A DNA stretch of 64,000 nt from positions 62,001-126,000 of the forward strand of contig VFIW01000034.1 in assembly GCA_006386115.1 (NCBI GenBank), read 5' to 3'. Position 1 is the stretch's first letter, and each line of letters starts with the position of its first letter. This stretch comes from Globisporangium splendens (lineage: Eukaryota; Oomycota; Peronosporomycetes; Pythiales; Pythiaceae). The position numbers and the translations under genes were made by a program. The notes under the pieces are model-generated. The model was not told the DNA's origin, did no database searches, and worked only from the letters and a program-made list of their open reading frames with translations. Positions 17,682 through 27,586 of this stretch are shown here, piece after piece.

Positions 17682-20333
17682 ATGGCTGTACGAGCGTCGC
17701 AGCACGAAGAAGGGGGAGCCCTAGATTCTGTGCACACGAACGATACGGCCCAATTAAAAGCAGGAGGACAAGACAAGATAAGGACCATTGAAGAGGGCAC
17801 GACACCATCGCGTGCGGAAGGTTCTCGAAAAGAAGCGTCGACGGAGACTACACCAGTGGAGAGATACGAAGCCCTCGCCGCAAAGTTGCGTGTGTCACCA
17901 AACGCGGTCAACAAAGTGGAGATTGAATACGAAGTGCGGTTAATGTTCACGGCTCTTTACAACGGGATGCGGATTCTGGAGAAACCAAAAAAGGCGAACG
18001 ACAATTACCCAACACTCAATGGAGAAGAAGCGGACGCACTGGTAGACCTTTTTCGTCTACTGGCAATTGAAAAGGAAAAATCCTTTCCGGAGTGGAAGGG
18101 GACGATCCAAGATTTATGCAAGGATATGCACCGTTCATCATGGACAGTGGTAGCGCTTATCCAAAAGAGAATTGACCAGAACAAGCTGGCAGAAGAAACC
18201 AAGGCTTCGCCATGGGGTTCGCAAACCAGCACCAACAGTCAAACAAAAGCCAAAGAGCAAGGTACCCAACCCTTCACCTTCAAATCGGACAAATACTCGG
18301 AGGAGGAACAAAGCAACATGATCCGACACTGCAAGCAAAAGTTCGAGTACTCAGTAACCCTGCGCCAGCCGACAACGATGGAATGGGAAATCATGCTTGC
18401 GATCGTGGAAGGCGAACTCCTGATTCGACACCTGCCTCAATTCCTACGGCGAGTGTGTGATGGGGACACCCTTTTCCGCTTCCAGAACACCATCGCAGCT
18501 CAGGTGGAAGGAGAGCTGGTCGGCAAATTATCGGATGCATCGCAGGTTTACAAAGACCATAAGTCGACCGGACAAATCGTGGAAGCCATCTTGCAAGCAG
18601 CGAGATACCGAAATGACGGCAAAATGGAAGAGACAATGGCGATGCTGAAAGATCTCAAAGCTGCGGAATATAATGACAGTACTCATTCTCTCCACTTCTA
18701 TTTCTATGACAGGAGCACAGCGGCGAAATGGAACAAAATGACGATCCCCTTCCGACGCCAATTGGTGCAGCTCATATCCGCACACCAGACGGAGACAACC
18801 GGAGAGCGACCGGAGGCAAACAACGTTTGGAACAGGCAATTGGGAGCGGACGGGCTACAAAACGCAGAATCGAGATCCAGGTACAAAATTCAGCTTTTGA
18901 ACACTGCTCGCTCAATGAATATGGCCTTGTTTTTAGAATACTTGAAGCAGACGACAGGCAAGCGATTCTACGCCTACCCACTTGATCAGTACGGCCCAAT
19001 ATCCCACCAATCGCAGTGGTGGGAGGTGCTCTTTGAAGACGAATTGTGTCCAAAAGCGCTTATCGATGTCAGACGAATTATTTGGCGAGGGCGAACGATC
19101 ATCCTTCACCACGCATCCAAGTATCGAATTGCTCCTTGTTTAATCTGCGGGGCAGCGGGACATTTCGCGCGAGCATGTAAGGCAACGGAAGAGGAACTAA
19201 AAACTAACAACTGTATTTACGCAGATGACGAAATCGTGAGTAAACTTCCGAGAAAGCCAGCCACTTTCACAAGTGCAGCGGAAATAAAAGAGTCGGTCTC
19301 AGACAGTATCGACAAACTGAAACAGCCCCTTCAACCAGCAGCAGAGAGTCCTCAAGCCAGTGAGGAAAACAAGCCGAGCGAGAACACGAATCCCGTGACG
19401 CCTGACGAGACCAACCCACAACCGAACTCCAACCCAAGAAATCTAACAAAAAATGCATCGTTTACAGTGGGAACAGGAATTCCAGTACTACAAATCAGCA
19501 ATCTCAAAGAACAGGCGAAGGCGAAACCAAACGGCGGAGTAGCGAATACAAAAGGACCCGTGTCAATGGCAAGCCAGAAAAATGGACCAAGACAAATTCC
19601 CAAGGATGACATCCGATGGGCAAAAGAACTGATGCGCTTCCGACGAGATATGGACGAGCTAATGAAGGTGCACATGGAGAGACAAACTGAGGTCAACCCG
19701 AATCGTAACGACATCATGGACTGGGATGGGGAGTACACGCTTCAAGACGTGATGGACGCCAACGGACTTGCAGAAGCAACGACACCACCAACCGGAAATT
19801 GCCAATTTTATGCAGTGGCGGAAGCGATGCTCCAAATCACGCATGACACCATGGCCAATGAGAAGATGCTCGAGGCAACGGCGAGCAGAATCAAGCAAAG
19901 TATGAACGCGGCCGCACGTCTCAACTTCGATCTCGAATTCCCTGAAGGAACGCATTTGGGAATACTCGAAGCACTGGGGAGAGGGGATCGAAAAATGAGC
20001 CCAAAAGAAAGGAAAGCAGATGTTCTCGACTATTTCAATGATATCGCAAGCAGCTCCTCCAGCCGATCGTCGACGCTGCCAGGGTCCATGTGGGGTGGAC
20101 CAGAGTCCTTGCGGATGGCTGCCAAGGCTTTGCAGAGAAAAGTCTTCGTGCTCATCGAGACAACGTACGAAGACCGTAAAGGCTTTGCAATTTACAAGCC
20201 ACAATCCAGAGTCCACGCAGGCGTCCAGTTTCTGTCAGCCAAAGAGCATGCTTGCACGGGAAGCAATGGGAAGACGAGCTTCGTCAGGACAGAATCGAAG
20301 CAGAGGCCACGAGCAGTCCACTACCAATTGTGA
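17682..20333 (+). CDS. LINE ORF1, N-terminal part: zinc knuckle and OTU-like domain start
   Basis: An 883-codon ORF. Residues about 60-480 are helical and unrecognised. A CCHC knuckle (CLICGAAGHFARAC) sits near 488, consistent with a nucleic-acid-binding ORF1 protein. After a disordered Pro/Asn-rich stretch (about 540-640), an OTU-like cysteine-protease domain begins near 700. TPPTGNCQFYAVAEA contains the presumed catalytic Cys, and WGGPESLRMAAKALQRKVFV matches the OTU pattern seen in deubiquitinases. The frame then goes off course near 20250. The domain's catalytic-His segment lies in the overlapping ORF at 20252. Text upstream of the ATG in another frame (about 17569-17720) also looks coding, so the original ORF1 may have started earlier. 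Confidence 0.75.
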   Translation: MAVRASQHEEGGALDSVHTNDTAQLKAGGQDKIRTIEEGTTPSRAEGSRKEASTETTPVERYEALAAKLRVSPNAVNKVEIEYEVRLMFTALYNGMRILEKPKKANDNYPTLNGEEADALVDLFRLLAIEKEKSFPEWKGTIQDLCKDMHRSSWTVVALIQKRIDQNKLAEETKASPWGSQTSTNSQTKAKEQGTQPFTFKSDKYSEEEQSNMIRHCKQKFEYSVTLRQPTTMEWEIMLAIVEGELLIRHLPQFLRRVCDGDTLFRFQNTIAAQVEGELVGKLSDASQVYKDHKSTGQIVEAILQAARYRNDGKMEETMAMLKDLKAAEYNDSTHSLHFYFYDRSTAAKWNKMTIPFRRQLVQLISAHQTETTGERPEANNVWNRQLGADGLQNAESRSRYKIQLLNTARSMNMALFLEYLKQTTGKRFYAYPLDQYGPISHQSQWWEVLFEDELCPKALIDVRRIIWRGRTIILHHASKYRIAPCLICGAAGHFARACKATEEELKTNNCIYADDEIVSKLPRKPATFTSAAEIKESVSDSIDKLKQPLQPAAESPQASEENKPSENTNPVTPDETNPQPNSNPRNLTKNASFTVGTGIPVLQISNLKEQAKAKPNGGVANTKGPVSMASQKNGPRQIPKDDIRWAKELMRFRRDMDELMKVHMERQTEVNPNRNDIMDWDGEYTLQDVMDANGLAEATTPPTGNCQFYAVAEAMLQITHDTMANEKMLEATASRIKQSMNAAARLNFDLEFPEGTHLGILEALGRGDRKMSPKERKADVLDYFNDIASSSSSRSSTLPGSMWGGPESLRMAAKALQRKVFVLIETTYEDRKGFAIYKPQSRVHAGVQFLSAKEHACTGSNGKTSFVRTESKQRPRAVHYQL

Positions 20334-21535
20334 TGAAATTCGCAAATGAACACTACAACAGTCTGCATTTCAGAACCCTAAACGAACCATCGTCACTGGC
20401 GAATATGACGAGCTCATCTCTAGCGAAGCATCTCCAAGGATCCGAAAGGAGCAAGACGGAGTTCAAGACTGACCGATCCGGACAATTCGACTCCGAACCA
20501 GTTACGGAGGATTCAATGGAGGAAAGCGACAATTCCAGTTTGGAAGATTTAGAGGTGGCTCCATCGCTGGACGAACGAGAAAAGTTCGAGCCAAACCAGC
20601 TCAGCGGACATCACGGCTGGTCGTTCGCATCTCAGGAGAATCAGCTTGTGGTGTATCACTCGCCCACAACCGAGTTACCTCCACAACCCAGGAAGCGAGA
20701 TAGAGACGAAACCCTGATGCTCACAGCCGAAGATGGTGACGTCACGATGAACCTGAACAGCCCCAATGTCCCCCTCAAGAAAACCAGAACGCTCTCGAGA
20801 CGTTTGGCGATCGAAGGAGACTCCATGCAGAAACGCAGAGACCTCGAGCGCACGCTGCAGGAGCATTGGGAAGGGTTCCAGGAGCAATGGAAACAAGAAA
20901 CCAAATGCCCCTTTCCTCTGCTCTCGTCCAATCATGATGTATGGACGCAGGCAGCTCTCAATGAATGGGAGCGAATTCTAGCGATGTTGAAGACGTCGCC
21001 AGGGCCGCATCATGTGCTGAACCACCTCAGAGGGCCAACGCTAGTGTACTTGACACACGTTTTGCGTGAACAGGTGATTGAGGAAGGACTCAAACGTCTT
21101 TTATACCGCACTGATCAGGCAGAAACCAAGATATGGATTACAGGTTGGTTTGACAGGATTGCAACGGCAACCACGAAGCAACAACGAGCGGCACTACTCA
21201 ACTCCAAGGAAGACTGGTCGATGCTCGGAAGAATGAAGTACGGTGGTCTCGAAGTTCTGCGACTTTGTCACCCGACCCAGCAAGAGATGCTCAGCCGCTA
21301 CATCATCTGCACAGTGGTGTATGAGGAGGAGCTGCAGACGTTCAGGTCTAGCGACGCCGAAGACCCAGACAACCTGTACGAGGCGATTGAAGACTTCTGT
21401 ACGATGTTGAAGCAAACTAGAGAACTCAAAGCAGCCTTCAAGAACGGAGAGGGGCTCAGCGAGTGGTCAGCTCTATCGGTGATCATGGCTCAAGTCACCA
21501 TGGAAGTGGATTCGGTCAAGCCTTCAAGGTACTAA
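20252..21535 (+). CDS. LINE ORF1, C-terminal part: OTU His segment and helical region
   Basis: This continues ORF1 in the -1 frame. Its beginning supplies the missing end of the OTU-like domain (LPIVMKFANEHYNSLHF, with NEHYNSL matching the catalytic His region). It goes on with acidic and Ser-rich sequence and about 200 residues of helical protein that I do not recognise (for example YEEELQTFRSSDAEDPD). It has no convincing start of its own, so a frameshift mutation, sequence error or programmed shift joins it to the upstream ORF. It ends 50 bp before the endonuclease ORF. Confidence 0.65.
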   Translation: MHGKQWEDELRQDRIEAEATSSPLPIVMKFANEHYNSLHFRTLNEPSSLANMTSSSLAKHLQGSERSKTEFKTDRSGQFDSEPVTEDSMEESDNSSLEDLEVAPSLDEREKFEPNQLSGHHGWSFASQENQLVVYHSPTTELPPQPRKRDRDETLMLTAEDGDVTMNLNSPNVPLKKTRTLSRRLAIEGDSMQKRRDLERTLQEHWEGFQEQWKQETKCPFPLLSSNHDVWTQAALNEWERILAMLKTSPGPHHVLNHLRGPTLVYLTHVLREQVIEEGLKRLLYRTDQAETKIWITGWFDRIATATTKQQRAALLNSKEDWSMLGRMKYGGLEVLRLCHPTQQEMLSRYIICTVVYEEELQTFRSSDAEDPDNLYEAIEDFCTMLKQTRELKAAFKNGEGLSEWSALSVIMAQVTMEVDSVKPSRY

Positions 21536-21584
21536 AGGCGCGACACCAACAGGTAACCAAGATGGCAGTAGCCCAGGTACAGAA

Positions 21585-22373
21585 ATGTACGCCGCGCTAC
21601 ATGCCCTCAAGAATGCATTTTACAAAAACCAAAAAAAGGAAAAAAGATCATGTCCTACCACGCTACGGGTATTAACTCAGAACGTGTGCGGATTCAAAAA
21701 GAAAGAACGAACAAAATGGTTAGAGGATCTCAAGGGGGCACTAACCGCAGAAAAGTATGATATCATTTATTTACAGGAAACGAGGATCACCACAGCCAAA
21801 GAAGAACGCAGACTCCGACAATACTGGAACCGAATATGGGGGATTACAAACCTGGACGAACCAACGTCCTTTTGGTCCATCCATCCAGACGCGACCGGCG
21901 GAGTTGCAATACTCACAAATCCGAAGACGATTAGCGAAACACAACTGATCGAGGAATCCAAGTGGACAAATCGCACAGTCGCTATCAAGTCCAAGGGAGT
22001 GGTGTGGATTAACGTGTACGCACCCAACAAGAAATCAGAGCGAGAACACTTCTTCCGACGCCTAAACGAGGAGTTCCGGACTCATCGTGCAGCAGCAGTG
22101 CTCGGAGGTGACTTCAATTGTGTGCTCGACATGCAACGAGACCGGTACCAAAGAGGAGTTCTGCTACCGATGCAATGCGAAAGTGCAGAACTGAGAAGAT
22201 TAGTGACGGAGTGGAACATACACGACGCACGGGAGCTAGTGGAGGATCCGGAGTGGCCAGTGCAGCGAGAACCGACGGAGCATTTCACATACTGGAGAAA
22301 AAACTCAGCCAGTCGACTCGACCGATTCTATATAGCAGGAAATCTGGGAGCGCCGTGCAATGGGAGGCCGTAG
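21585..22373 (+). CDS. LINE ORF2, AP endonuclease domain
   Basis: Endonuclease/exonuclease/phosphatase fold of LINE elements, which nicks target DNA for reverse transcription. Visible motifs are RVLTQNVCGFKK, IIYLQETRIT (catalytic Glu), WINVYAPN, VLGGDFNCVLD and SRLDRFYIAG. The final SDH motif (RYSDHQAVVL) is read only in the next frame at about 22390, so the ORF is broken near 22345 within the domain. Confidence 0.85.
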   Translation: MYAALHALKNAFYKNQKKEKRSCPTTLRVLTQNVCGFKKKERTKWLEDLKGALTAEKYDIIYLQETRITTAKEERRLRQYWNRIWGITNLDEPTSFWSIHPDATGGVAILTNPKTISETQLIEESKWTNRTVAIKSKGVVWINVYAPNKKSEREHFFRRLNEEFRTHRAAAVLGGDFNCVLDMQRDRYQRGVLLPMQCESAELRRLVTEWNIHDARELVEDPEWPVQREPTEHFTYWRKNSASRLDRFYIAGNLGAPCNGRP

Positions 22374-25300
22374 AGCTACCCAAGCGCTACTCGGATCACC
22401 AAGCAGTGGTGCTGCATATGAAATGGACGAGTCAACCGCAGAGACCAAGGAAAGTGAACAAGTGCAGGTACCCGATACGTACTTCGCGTCCTGACTTGGT
22501 GCGGACTGGGGTGCAAAAGGCAATCAGTCGCGAGCTGGAGCTGATGCAGAGTGAAGGACCAATCGAGTGGAGCCATCTGGAGAAGCGTATCATCCAAGCA
22601 ATACTGAGAGTGAGTCGAGCAGAGAAGCGGCAAGTGCGAAGATACCAGCAAAAGTTGGAGGATCAGCAGCACCAACCGGTGAAACGCTCAAGGCGTCAGC
22701 TGATCGAAGAACAAGCAAACGCGGCAAGAGAGGCAGCAGAGTTTAAATTCAGTAAGTATATGCAAGCAACGCAGGGGGATGTTCGTCATTTCTTTCGGAG
22801 GATCGCCAACTGGCAGCGGGATCAAACAATTTCGCGATTGGAACCGACCTCCGGAAGATACCACCCACCAAGCGCGAGTCTAGCGGACATCATGGGGGCT
22901 GAGTGGCACCAAATCACCGGCCAGAGCCATGCTACGGTCCCTCCGCATAAGGCTGAACTGCGATTTGATGCACTGGTGTACATTCCGGAAACTCGGAAAG
23001 TCACGGAAGCGCAAAACCAAGACTTGATGGCACCCATTGCCGAAAAAGAAGTACGAGAGGCGATCGCGGCTTTACATCGGCATAAGGCAGGAGGCGTGGA
23101 CAGTCTGAACAATGACTTCTACAAGGATTGCGAGGACGCGATGGTCGACGTTTTGGTGCGGGAATTCAACAACATCCAACGCGGGGCACCTATGCCAAGA
23201 TCATTCGGTCAAGGAATCGTTATTCCGTTGCGCAAGAAAGGAGATTCGTCAAATCCCCTCGATTACAGACCAATCACTCTGCTTACGACCACCTACAAGT
23301 TGTTTGCAAAAGTCCTAGCAACAAGGCTGCAAGACATCCTTCTGTGGATCATCGGAGAAGAACAACAAGGATTCGTACGCGACCGATTGATGGAGAACGC
23401 GATCCTCATCATGCAAGCCGCATTGGATAAAGCGTACCACAGCAGCACTGAAGGGTTCGACGACGCTCCGGGAATTGTGATGCTTGACTTCATGAAGGCT
23501 TACGACACATTGGACAGAGACTTTCTGTACCTTGTGCTGAGCAAGTTCGGTTTTGGGCGACAATTTGTGGATTTAGTACGTCGAATGCACTCGGACACTA
23601 CGGCGCAGTACCTAGTGAACGGGGAGCTGTCGAAAGTATGGGAGGTCAAGTCGGGCATTCGTCAAGGTTGCCCCCTGGCCCCTCTGCTGTTTATCGTTGC
23701 TGCGGAGATTCTCGCACTGGCAGTACAACAAGACCCCTATCTGGAAGGGATTCGTGTGACCAAATCCGGAGCAGAACCCCATCTTATTTCGACCTTCGTC
23801 GACGACTCTGCTGTCTTTTTGAAACAAGGGAGACAGCTGCCTCGGCTGATGCAGCTGCTGTCCGAGTTTGGCCAGCAATCAGGTCTGCACGTGCAACCAA
23901 CGAAAAGCAGCTACATCTGTCTCAACACAGCAGTAGTCCAAGAACAAAGATGCGGCATTCCAATCCTGAAGCATGGAGAGACGGTGAGGTACCTTGGCAT
24001 CCAAATAGGAACCGGGAACATCACGCAAGCTAATTGGGAGGATCGCCTGCAAAAGCTCCGAGCAAGATTGATTATCGCAACCAAAGTCTCCAACAGTGTG
24101 GTGGGGAGAGTGCTTATACTGAATTCCGTCATGCTGCCGTCGATTCTGTTCACTGCCGGCTACATCAAGCCCCCAGCGAAGGTCGTGGATCAGCTAGTGA
24201 ATCTACAAAAGCAATTTTTGTGGAAATCGACACTCGGCACAGACGGCATGAGGCACAAGGTGAGTCCTTCCCTGCTCTACCTGCCGGTCAAGGAAGGAGG
24301 TATTGGTCTCTATTCAATACCTCTGGCAATAAAGCGACAAGCGATGCGGCGGACAACTCGGTGGCTACAGCGAGCGCGAGACAGGTATACAGAAGCTTGG
24401 CATGAACAGGTTCATCAGGACAAAAGTCAAAACTGGGGATGCTGCGCGATTTCGCCAAAGGAGCGAAGCCAGCACGCACAGACAAGGCTGTACCAGACGA
24501 ACAATATCCACAGACTCGGGTGGGAGTATCTCGGTGAAGACCTGGTGGCTGCAGAGGGACGCAATCCCGCGTGGAAAGACGATCTGAAGCGGCAGATGGA
24601 ATCCTTGCTACCGACCGTGGGCCTCGAGTGGAGATCAGACGGACGTGTAGGTGTGTATTTTGGGAGAAAACCTGAGCAGACGATTCATCAACTATCGGAA
24701 GAGACTCGAACCTTCTGGCCATCCTTTCAGTGGAACGACAACCCCTGGATAATCGACAGTCAAGGCAAGCAGTACACGGTCAAAACGGTTTCTTTCCTGA
24801 AGGAATGCAATTTGGCCAGCTTCAACGTGAGACGGGAAGAAGAGCGAGTGTTCTCCGTGCGGCTACCAACCATGGCGACGACTCTCACGTCCAAACGAAG
24901 GGCCGTCCTGCGAAAACTCATAACCAGCATCATTCTATGCTCACCGGAGATAGAAATCGATGCAGGCAACCAGCTAATCAGTCAGCAGGAACCGTGGAGC
25001 AGGAAACCCACAAAACGAGAGTACAAGTGGATCAGCAACGGCATGGGAACCATCATCGCGGTGCCAGTATCGGAGAGGAGCCACACGGACTACATTCAGA
25101 TGCAACGGCAAGCAAACGGAGTTCTCTGGACAGTGACCGACTGGACAGGGGATGCTACCTGCCAACAAGACGTTGCAATGATCGAAGAAGAAATAAAAAC
25201 CATAGGGTGGACATTCAAACCGCACCCGTTCACGACGCATTGTCCGTGGCTGGTGCACGAACGTACTCCCCCAAACAGCACCCAGAAGACAATTGACCGA

Positions 25301-25651
25301 GCACGAACACGGAGGCTGCACAGCAAGTTGTATCAAGGTCTCGGAGGACTCGTAGACAAGCTCAACGAAGTCGCGAAAACTGACCAGTGGTACAGTCATG
25401 TGCAGTATCGGCTACCAGCAGATCTATGGAAACAACGAGGATGTCTTACGCCGCATCAGATGTGGACGACATACCGGATTTCTACGATGCAGCTCAACCT
25501 GTTCCATCCGGGAAGGATCGAGTCTCCAGCGTGCCCAAGCAATGCCGGATGTGGGGAGACAAAAGAAACTATCTCACACATAGTCTGGAGTTGCAAGCGA
25601 GCACAAGCCGCGTGGACGGTCTTCCTCGGGCGATGGATGGTCGAACATTGA
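22340..25651 (+). CDS. LINE ORF2, reverse transcriptase and C-terminal zinc motif
   Basis: The frame resumes with the SDH end of the endonuclease, then a linker. A full RT domain spans about 23040-24000: KAGGVDSLNNDFYKD, DYRPITLLTTTYKLF, GIVMLDFMKAYDTLDRD (first catalytic Asp), GIRQGCPLAPLLFIV, and STFVDDSAVF with FVDD in place of the commoner YADD. The thumb region follows. Near the end is a Cys/His motif (CGETKETISHIVWSCKRA), as in many LINEs. The ORF stops at 25651, but coding text continues in the -1 frame up to the RNase H ORF. Confidence 0.85.
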   Translation, partial: KSGSAVQWEAVELPKRYSDHQAVVLHMKWTSQPQRPRKVNKCRYPIRTSRPDLVRTGVQKAISRELELMQSEGPIEWSHLEKRIIQAILRVSRAEKRQVRRYQQKLEDQQHQPVKRSRRQLIEEQANAAREAAEFKFSKYMQATQGDVRHFFRRIANWQRDQTISRLEPTSGRYHPPSASLADIMGAEWHQITGQSHATVPPHKAELRFDALVYIPETRKVTEAQNQDLMAPIAEKEVREAIAALHRHKAGGVDSLNNDFYKDCEDAMVDVLVREFNNIQRGAPMPRSFGQGIVIPLRKKGDSSNPLDYRPITLLTTTYKLFAKVLATRLQDILLWIIGEEQQGFVRDRLMENAILIMQAALDKAYHSSTEGFDDAPGIVMLDFMKAYDTLDRDFLYLVLSKFGFGRQFVDLVRRMHSDTTAQYLVNGELSKVWEVKSGIRQGCPLAPLLFIVAAEILALAVQQDPYLEGIRVTKSGAEPHLISTFVDDSAVFLKQGRQLPRLMQLLSEFGQQSGLHVQPTKSSYICLNTAVVQEQRCGIPILKHGETVRYLGIQIGTGNITQANWEDRLQKLRARLIIATKVSNSVVGRVLILNSVMLPSILFTAGYIKPPAKVVDQLVNLQKQFLWKSTLGTDGMRHKVSPSLLYLPVKEGGIGLYSIPLAIKRQAMRRTTRWLQRARDRYTEAWHEQVHQDKSQNWGCCAISPKERSQHAQTRLYQTNNIHRLGWEYLGEDLVAAEGRNPAWKDDLKRQMESLLPTVGLEWRSDGRVGVYFGRKPEQTIHQLSEETRTFWPSFQWNDNPWIIDSQGKQYTVKTVSFLKECNLASFNVRREEERVFSVRLPTMATTLTSKRRAVLRKLITSIILCSPEIEIDAGNQLISQQEPWSRKPTKREYKWISNGMGTIIAVPVSERSHTDYIQMQRQANGVLWTVTDWTGDATCQQDVAMIEEEIKTIGWTFKPHPFTTHCPWLVHERTPPNSTQKTIDRARTRRLHSKLYQGLGGLVDKLNEVAKTDQWYSHVQYRLPADLWKQRGCLTPHQMWTTYRISTMQLNLFHPGRIESPACPSNAGCGETKETISHIVWSCKRAQAAWTVFLGRWMVEH

Positions 25652-25718
25652 CGGAGCAAGCACTCAATCTCTTCCTGCCTCACATTGCTAGCGCACAGCC
25701 CCGCCAGGTCAACGATCT

Positions 25719-26609
25719 TTGCTCCGGGAATTGGAAAAGAGCTTCGGGTTCATTACTCCGGAACACTCGACAGCACTACAGAAACTCTGGTTTATCGTCA
25801 CATCAAGCATCCCAGTATTGCTGTGGAGAACGAGAGTGGAAATAGTGCATGAACGGCAACACGTTGCTATCGAAGAAAGCACCAAGCGTGTGTGGACAGC
25901 GTGTGTGATGCAAGTGCGAGCTGTGGCTCATCGGATGAGAACGCTCAAAGGAGAAAAGATCAATGCAACTTGCCTGAGCCAACTGCTCAGCGTACTGGAG
26001 AGACAAGACTTGTCGCGGCAACTGGAAGCGTGGGCGACGGCACGTCTATATTTCGATGGAGGTGCACGCGGTAACCCAGGTCCAGGAGGCAGTGGATGGG
26101 CACTCATCTCCCTGAATGAACGCACCAATCGATGGGAACTCAAAGCATGCGGCTATGCGTACATGGGACCAGAAGTCACGAACAACAGGTGCGAATACAG
26201 CGCGCTGAAAGATGGCCTGGCATACAGTGCACACTACCTACAGCACTATGAAGTCAAGTTGGAAGTCTTCGGAGACAGCCAAATGATTATCGCATCCCAG
26301 AACGGGTTCGCCTCAATACGCCAGACCGAGTTGCAGCCACTAGCAGTTCGGGTAAATCAAATCATCGCCAACTTTGCGTGGATCTCCTGGAATCACACAA
26401 TACGAGAACAAAACAAAATGGCCGATCTTCTCGCCAACGTGGCAATGAACTCCAAGAGTGCGAAGATACTCACCGACGAATCGCGGGGAAACGATCAAAT
26501 TCTTATGTCCCTAGTCGCAGCTCTACTCGACAATGATATCGGTGCCACACCGTCAAAACTTAGAAACACCTCACTGTCAGCAGTGTTAATGAGACTCAGG
26601 AATTCTTAA
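25719..26609 (+). CDS. LINE ORF2, RNase H domain
   Basis: A type I RNase H that removes RNA from the RNA:DNA hybrid. The acidic residues are visible in ARLYFDGGARGNPGPGG (Asp), NNRCEYSALKDGL (Glu), VFGDSQMII (Asp) and NKMADLLANVA (Asp). It follows RT after two further frame changes (near 25645 and 25715) and ends with a short tail. RNase H is present in only some LINE clades, so it is a useful marker for classification. Confidence 0.85.
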   Translation: MLRELEKSFGFITPEHSTALQKLWFIVTSSIPVLLWRTRVEIVHERQHVAIEESTKRVWTACVMQVRAVAHRMRTLKGEKINATCLSQLLSVLERQDLSRQLEAWATARLYFDGGARGNPGPGGSGWALISLNERTNRWELKACGYAYMGPEVTNNRCEYSALKDGLAYSAHYLQHYEVKLEVFGDSQMIIASQNGFASIRQTELQPLAVRVNQIIANFAWISWNHTIREQNKMADLLANVAMNSKSAKILTDESRGNDQILMSLVAALLDNDIGATPSKLRNTSLSAVLMRLRNS

Positions 26610-26640
26610 ACTGTATGCAGATCATAAGTTCAATAGAATT

Positions 26641-27586
26641 ACCTCCTCCCTCTCTCATAATTTTTGACCCTACCGTGCAAAATGGCAATCGCAGCATGAA
26701 CATAGTTGGTGATGAGAGGAGGGCAAAGATACTTTAATTTGGTAACACGTTAGGCTGGATTCTTGCTTCTGCCAGAAGGGTGCAGTCTAGCTGACGATAA
26801 ATAGGGTTTGCGAAGGTAACAAACTTAGGCTGAGTGTTGAAGTCGGGAGCGTGATAGGATTGCGTTAATCGTGGCAAGGGAGTTCATCATGGCTGAGTCG
26901 TTGTCGATTGCATAGCTGAGAGCGTGCCGAAGGCGGAGGCAAGCAATTGCTGTAAGCTGCACAACTGGGACTCGGGTGTTTGCGTATTAACAAATTGCGA
27001 TTCTGCCAGACGAGGGAGCACGCAATGCTTCGAGTGATGTTCCATGTCAGTGCGATGCCTTGTATGTGCTTCGTCCAGCGTCGGATCGGTGAGTCGAGGA
27101 ACATAGATGGTGGTGGGTGATACACTCTATCGTAGTAGGGAGCTGACTGAAATGTCGAGGGTCCCATGACGTATCTGAATCGCCTCGCATCATTGGTCGC
27201 GAGTGGGTACTGATGACGACATCATAATGTTATCCACAAAACAGCGCTGCCATTACATGTGAGTCAAAGTAAGGAATGTATAAAAGTTTGAGCTCTGACT
27301 AGGTGCTGCGCGTGCTGCAATTGAAACATAATCAATGTCATATATCATAAATATGTATTTATAAAGGATGTATTACTTACAGGTAATCGTCGGCATCCTT
27401 GTCGTCTTCAACTTGGTTACGTGATCAAGGTCTGATTGCATCTGCTCCAGCAGACCGAAGTCATTCATCCAGAAGATTTTCAAAAAGTGCAGAGCACATC
27501 ATTTCGACAAGCATCCACTTGCCCCACCCAATGCCGATCATTCCGCAAGTTGCCAGCTAGTTAAGAAGCGCCAACCACAGAAAGCG
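26641..27586. other. Region between LINE and the oxidoreductase gene
   Basis: This holds the unresolved LINE 3' end and the promoter of the following gene. A minus-strand ORF at 27167-26865 has no recognisable domain. I see no RNA gene or clear target-site duplication. Confidence 0.4.

Larger units (their letters stand above)
17387..26640 (+). mobile_element. Non-LTR retrotransposon (LINE) with OTU, APE, RT and RNase H domains
   Basis: About 9.2 kb in one orientation: ORF1 with CCHC knuckle and OTU-like domain, then an ORF2 with AP-type endonuclease, RT with FVDD, a C-terminal zinc motif and RNase H. The order APE-RT-zinc finger-RNase H suits an APE-class LINE. The clade was not determined. 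The 5' end is placed where the truncated LTR stops. The 3' end is approximate, because no poly(A) tail or target-site duplication was recognised. The reading frame changes at several points (about 17700, 20250, 22345, 25645, 25715), so the copy cannot be translated as it stands. Confidence 0.8.

Noticed and set aside
16108..26800. GCTGACGATAA near 16108 and 26790 as a target-site duplication of the LINE
   Set aside because: An 11-bp match is expected many times by chance in 64 kb, and neither copy touches the inferred LINE ends.
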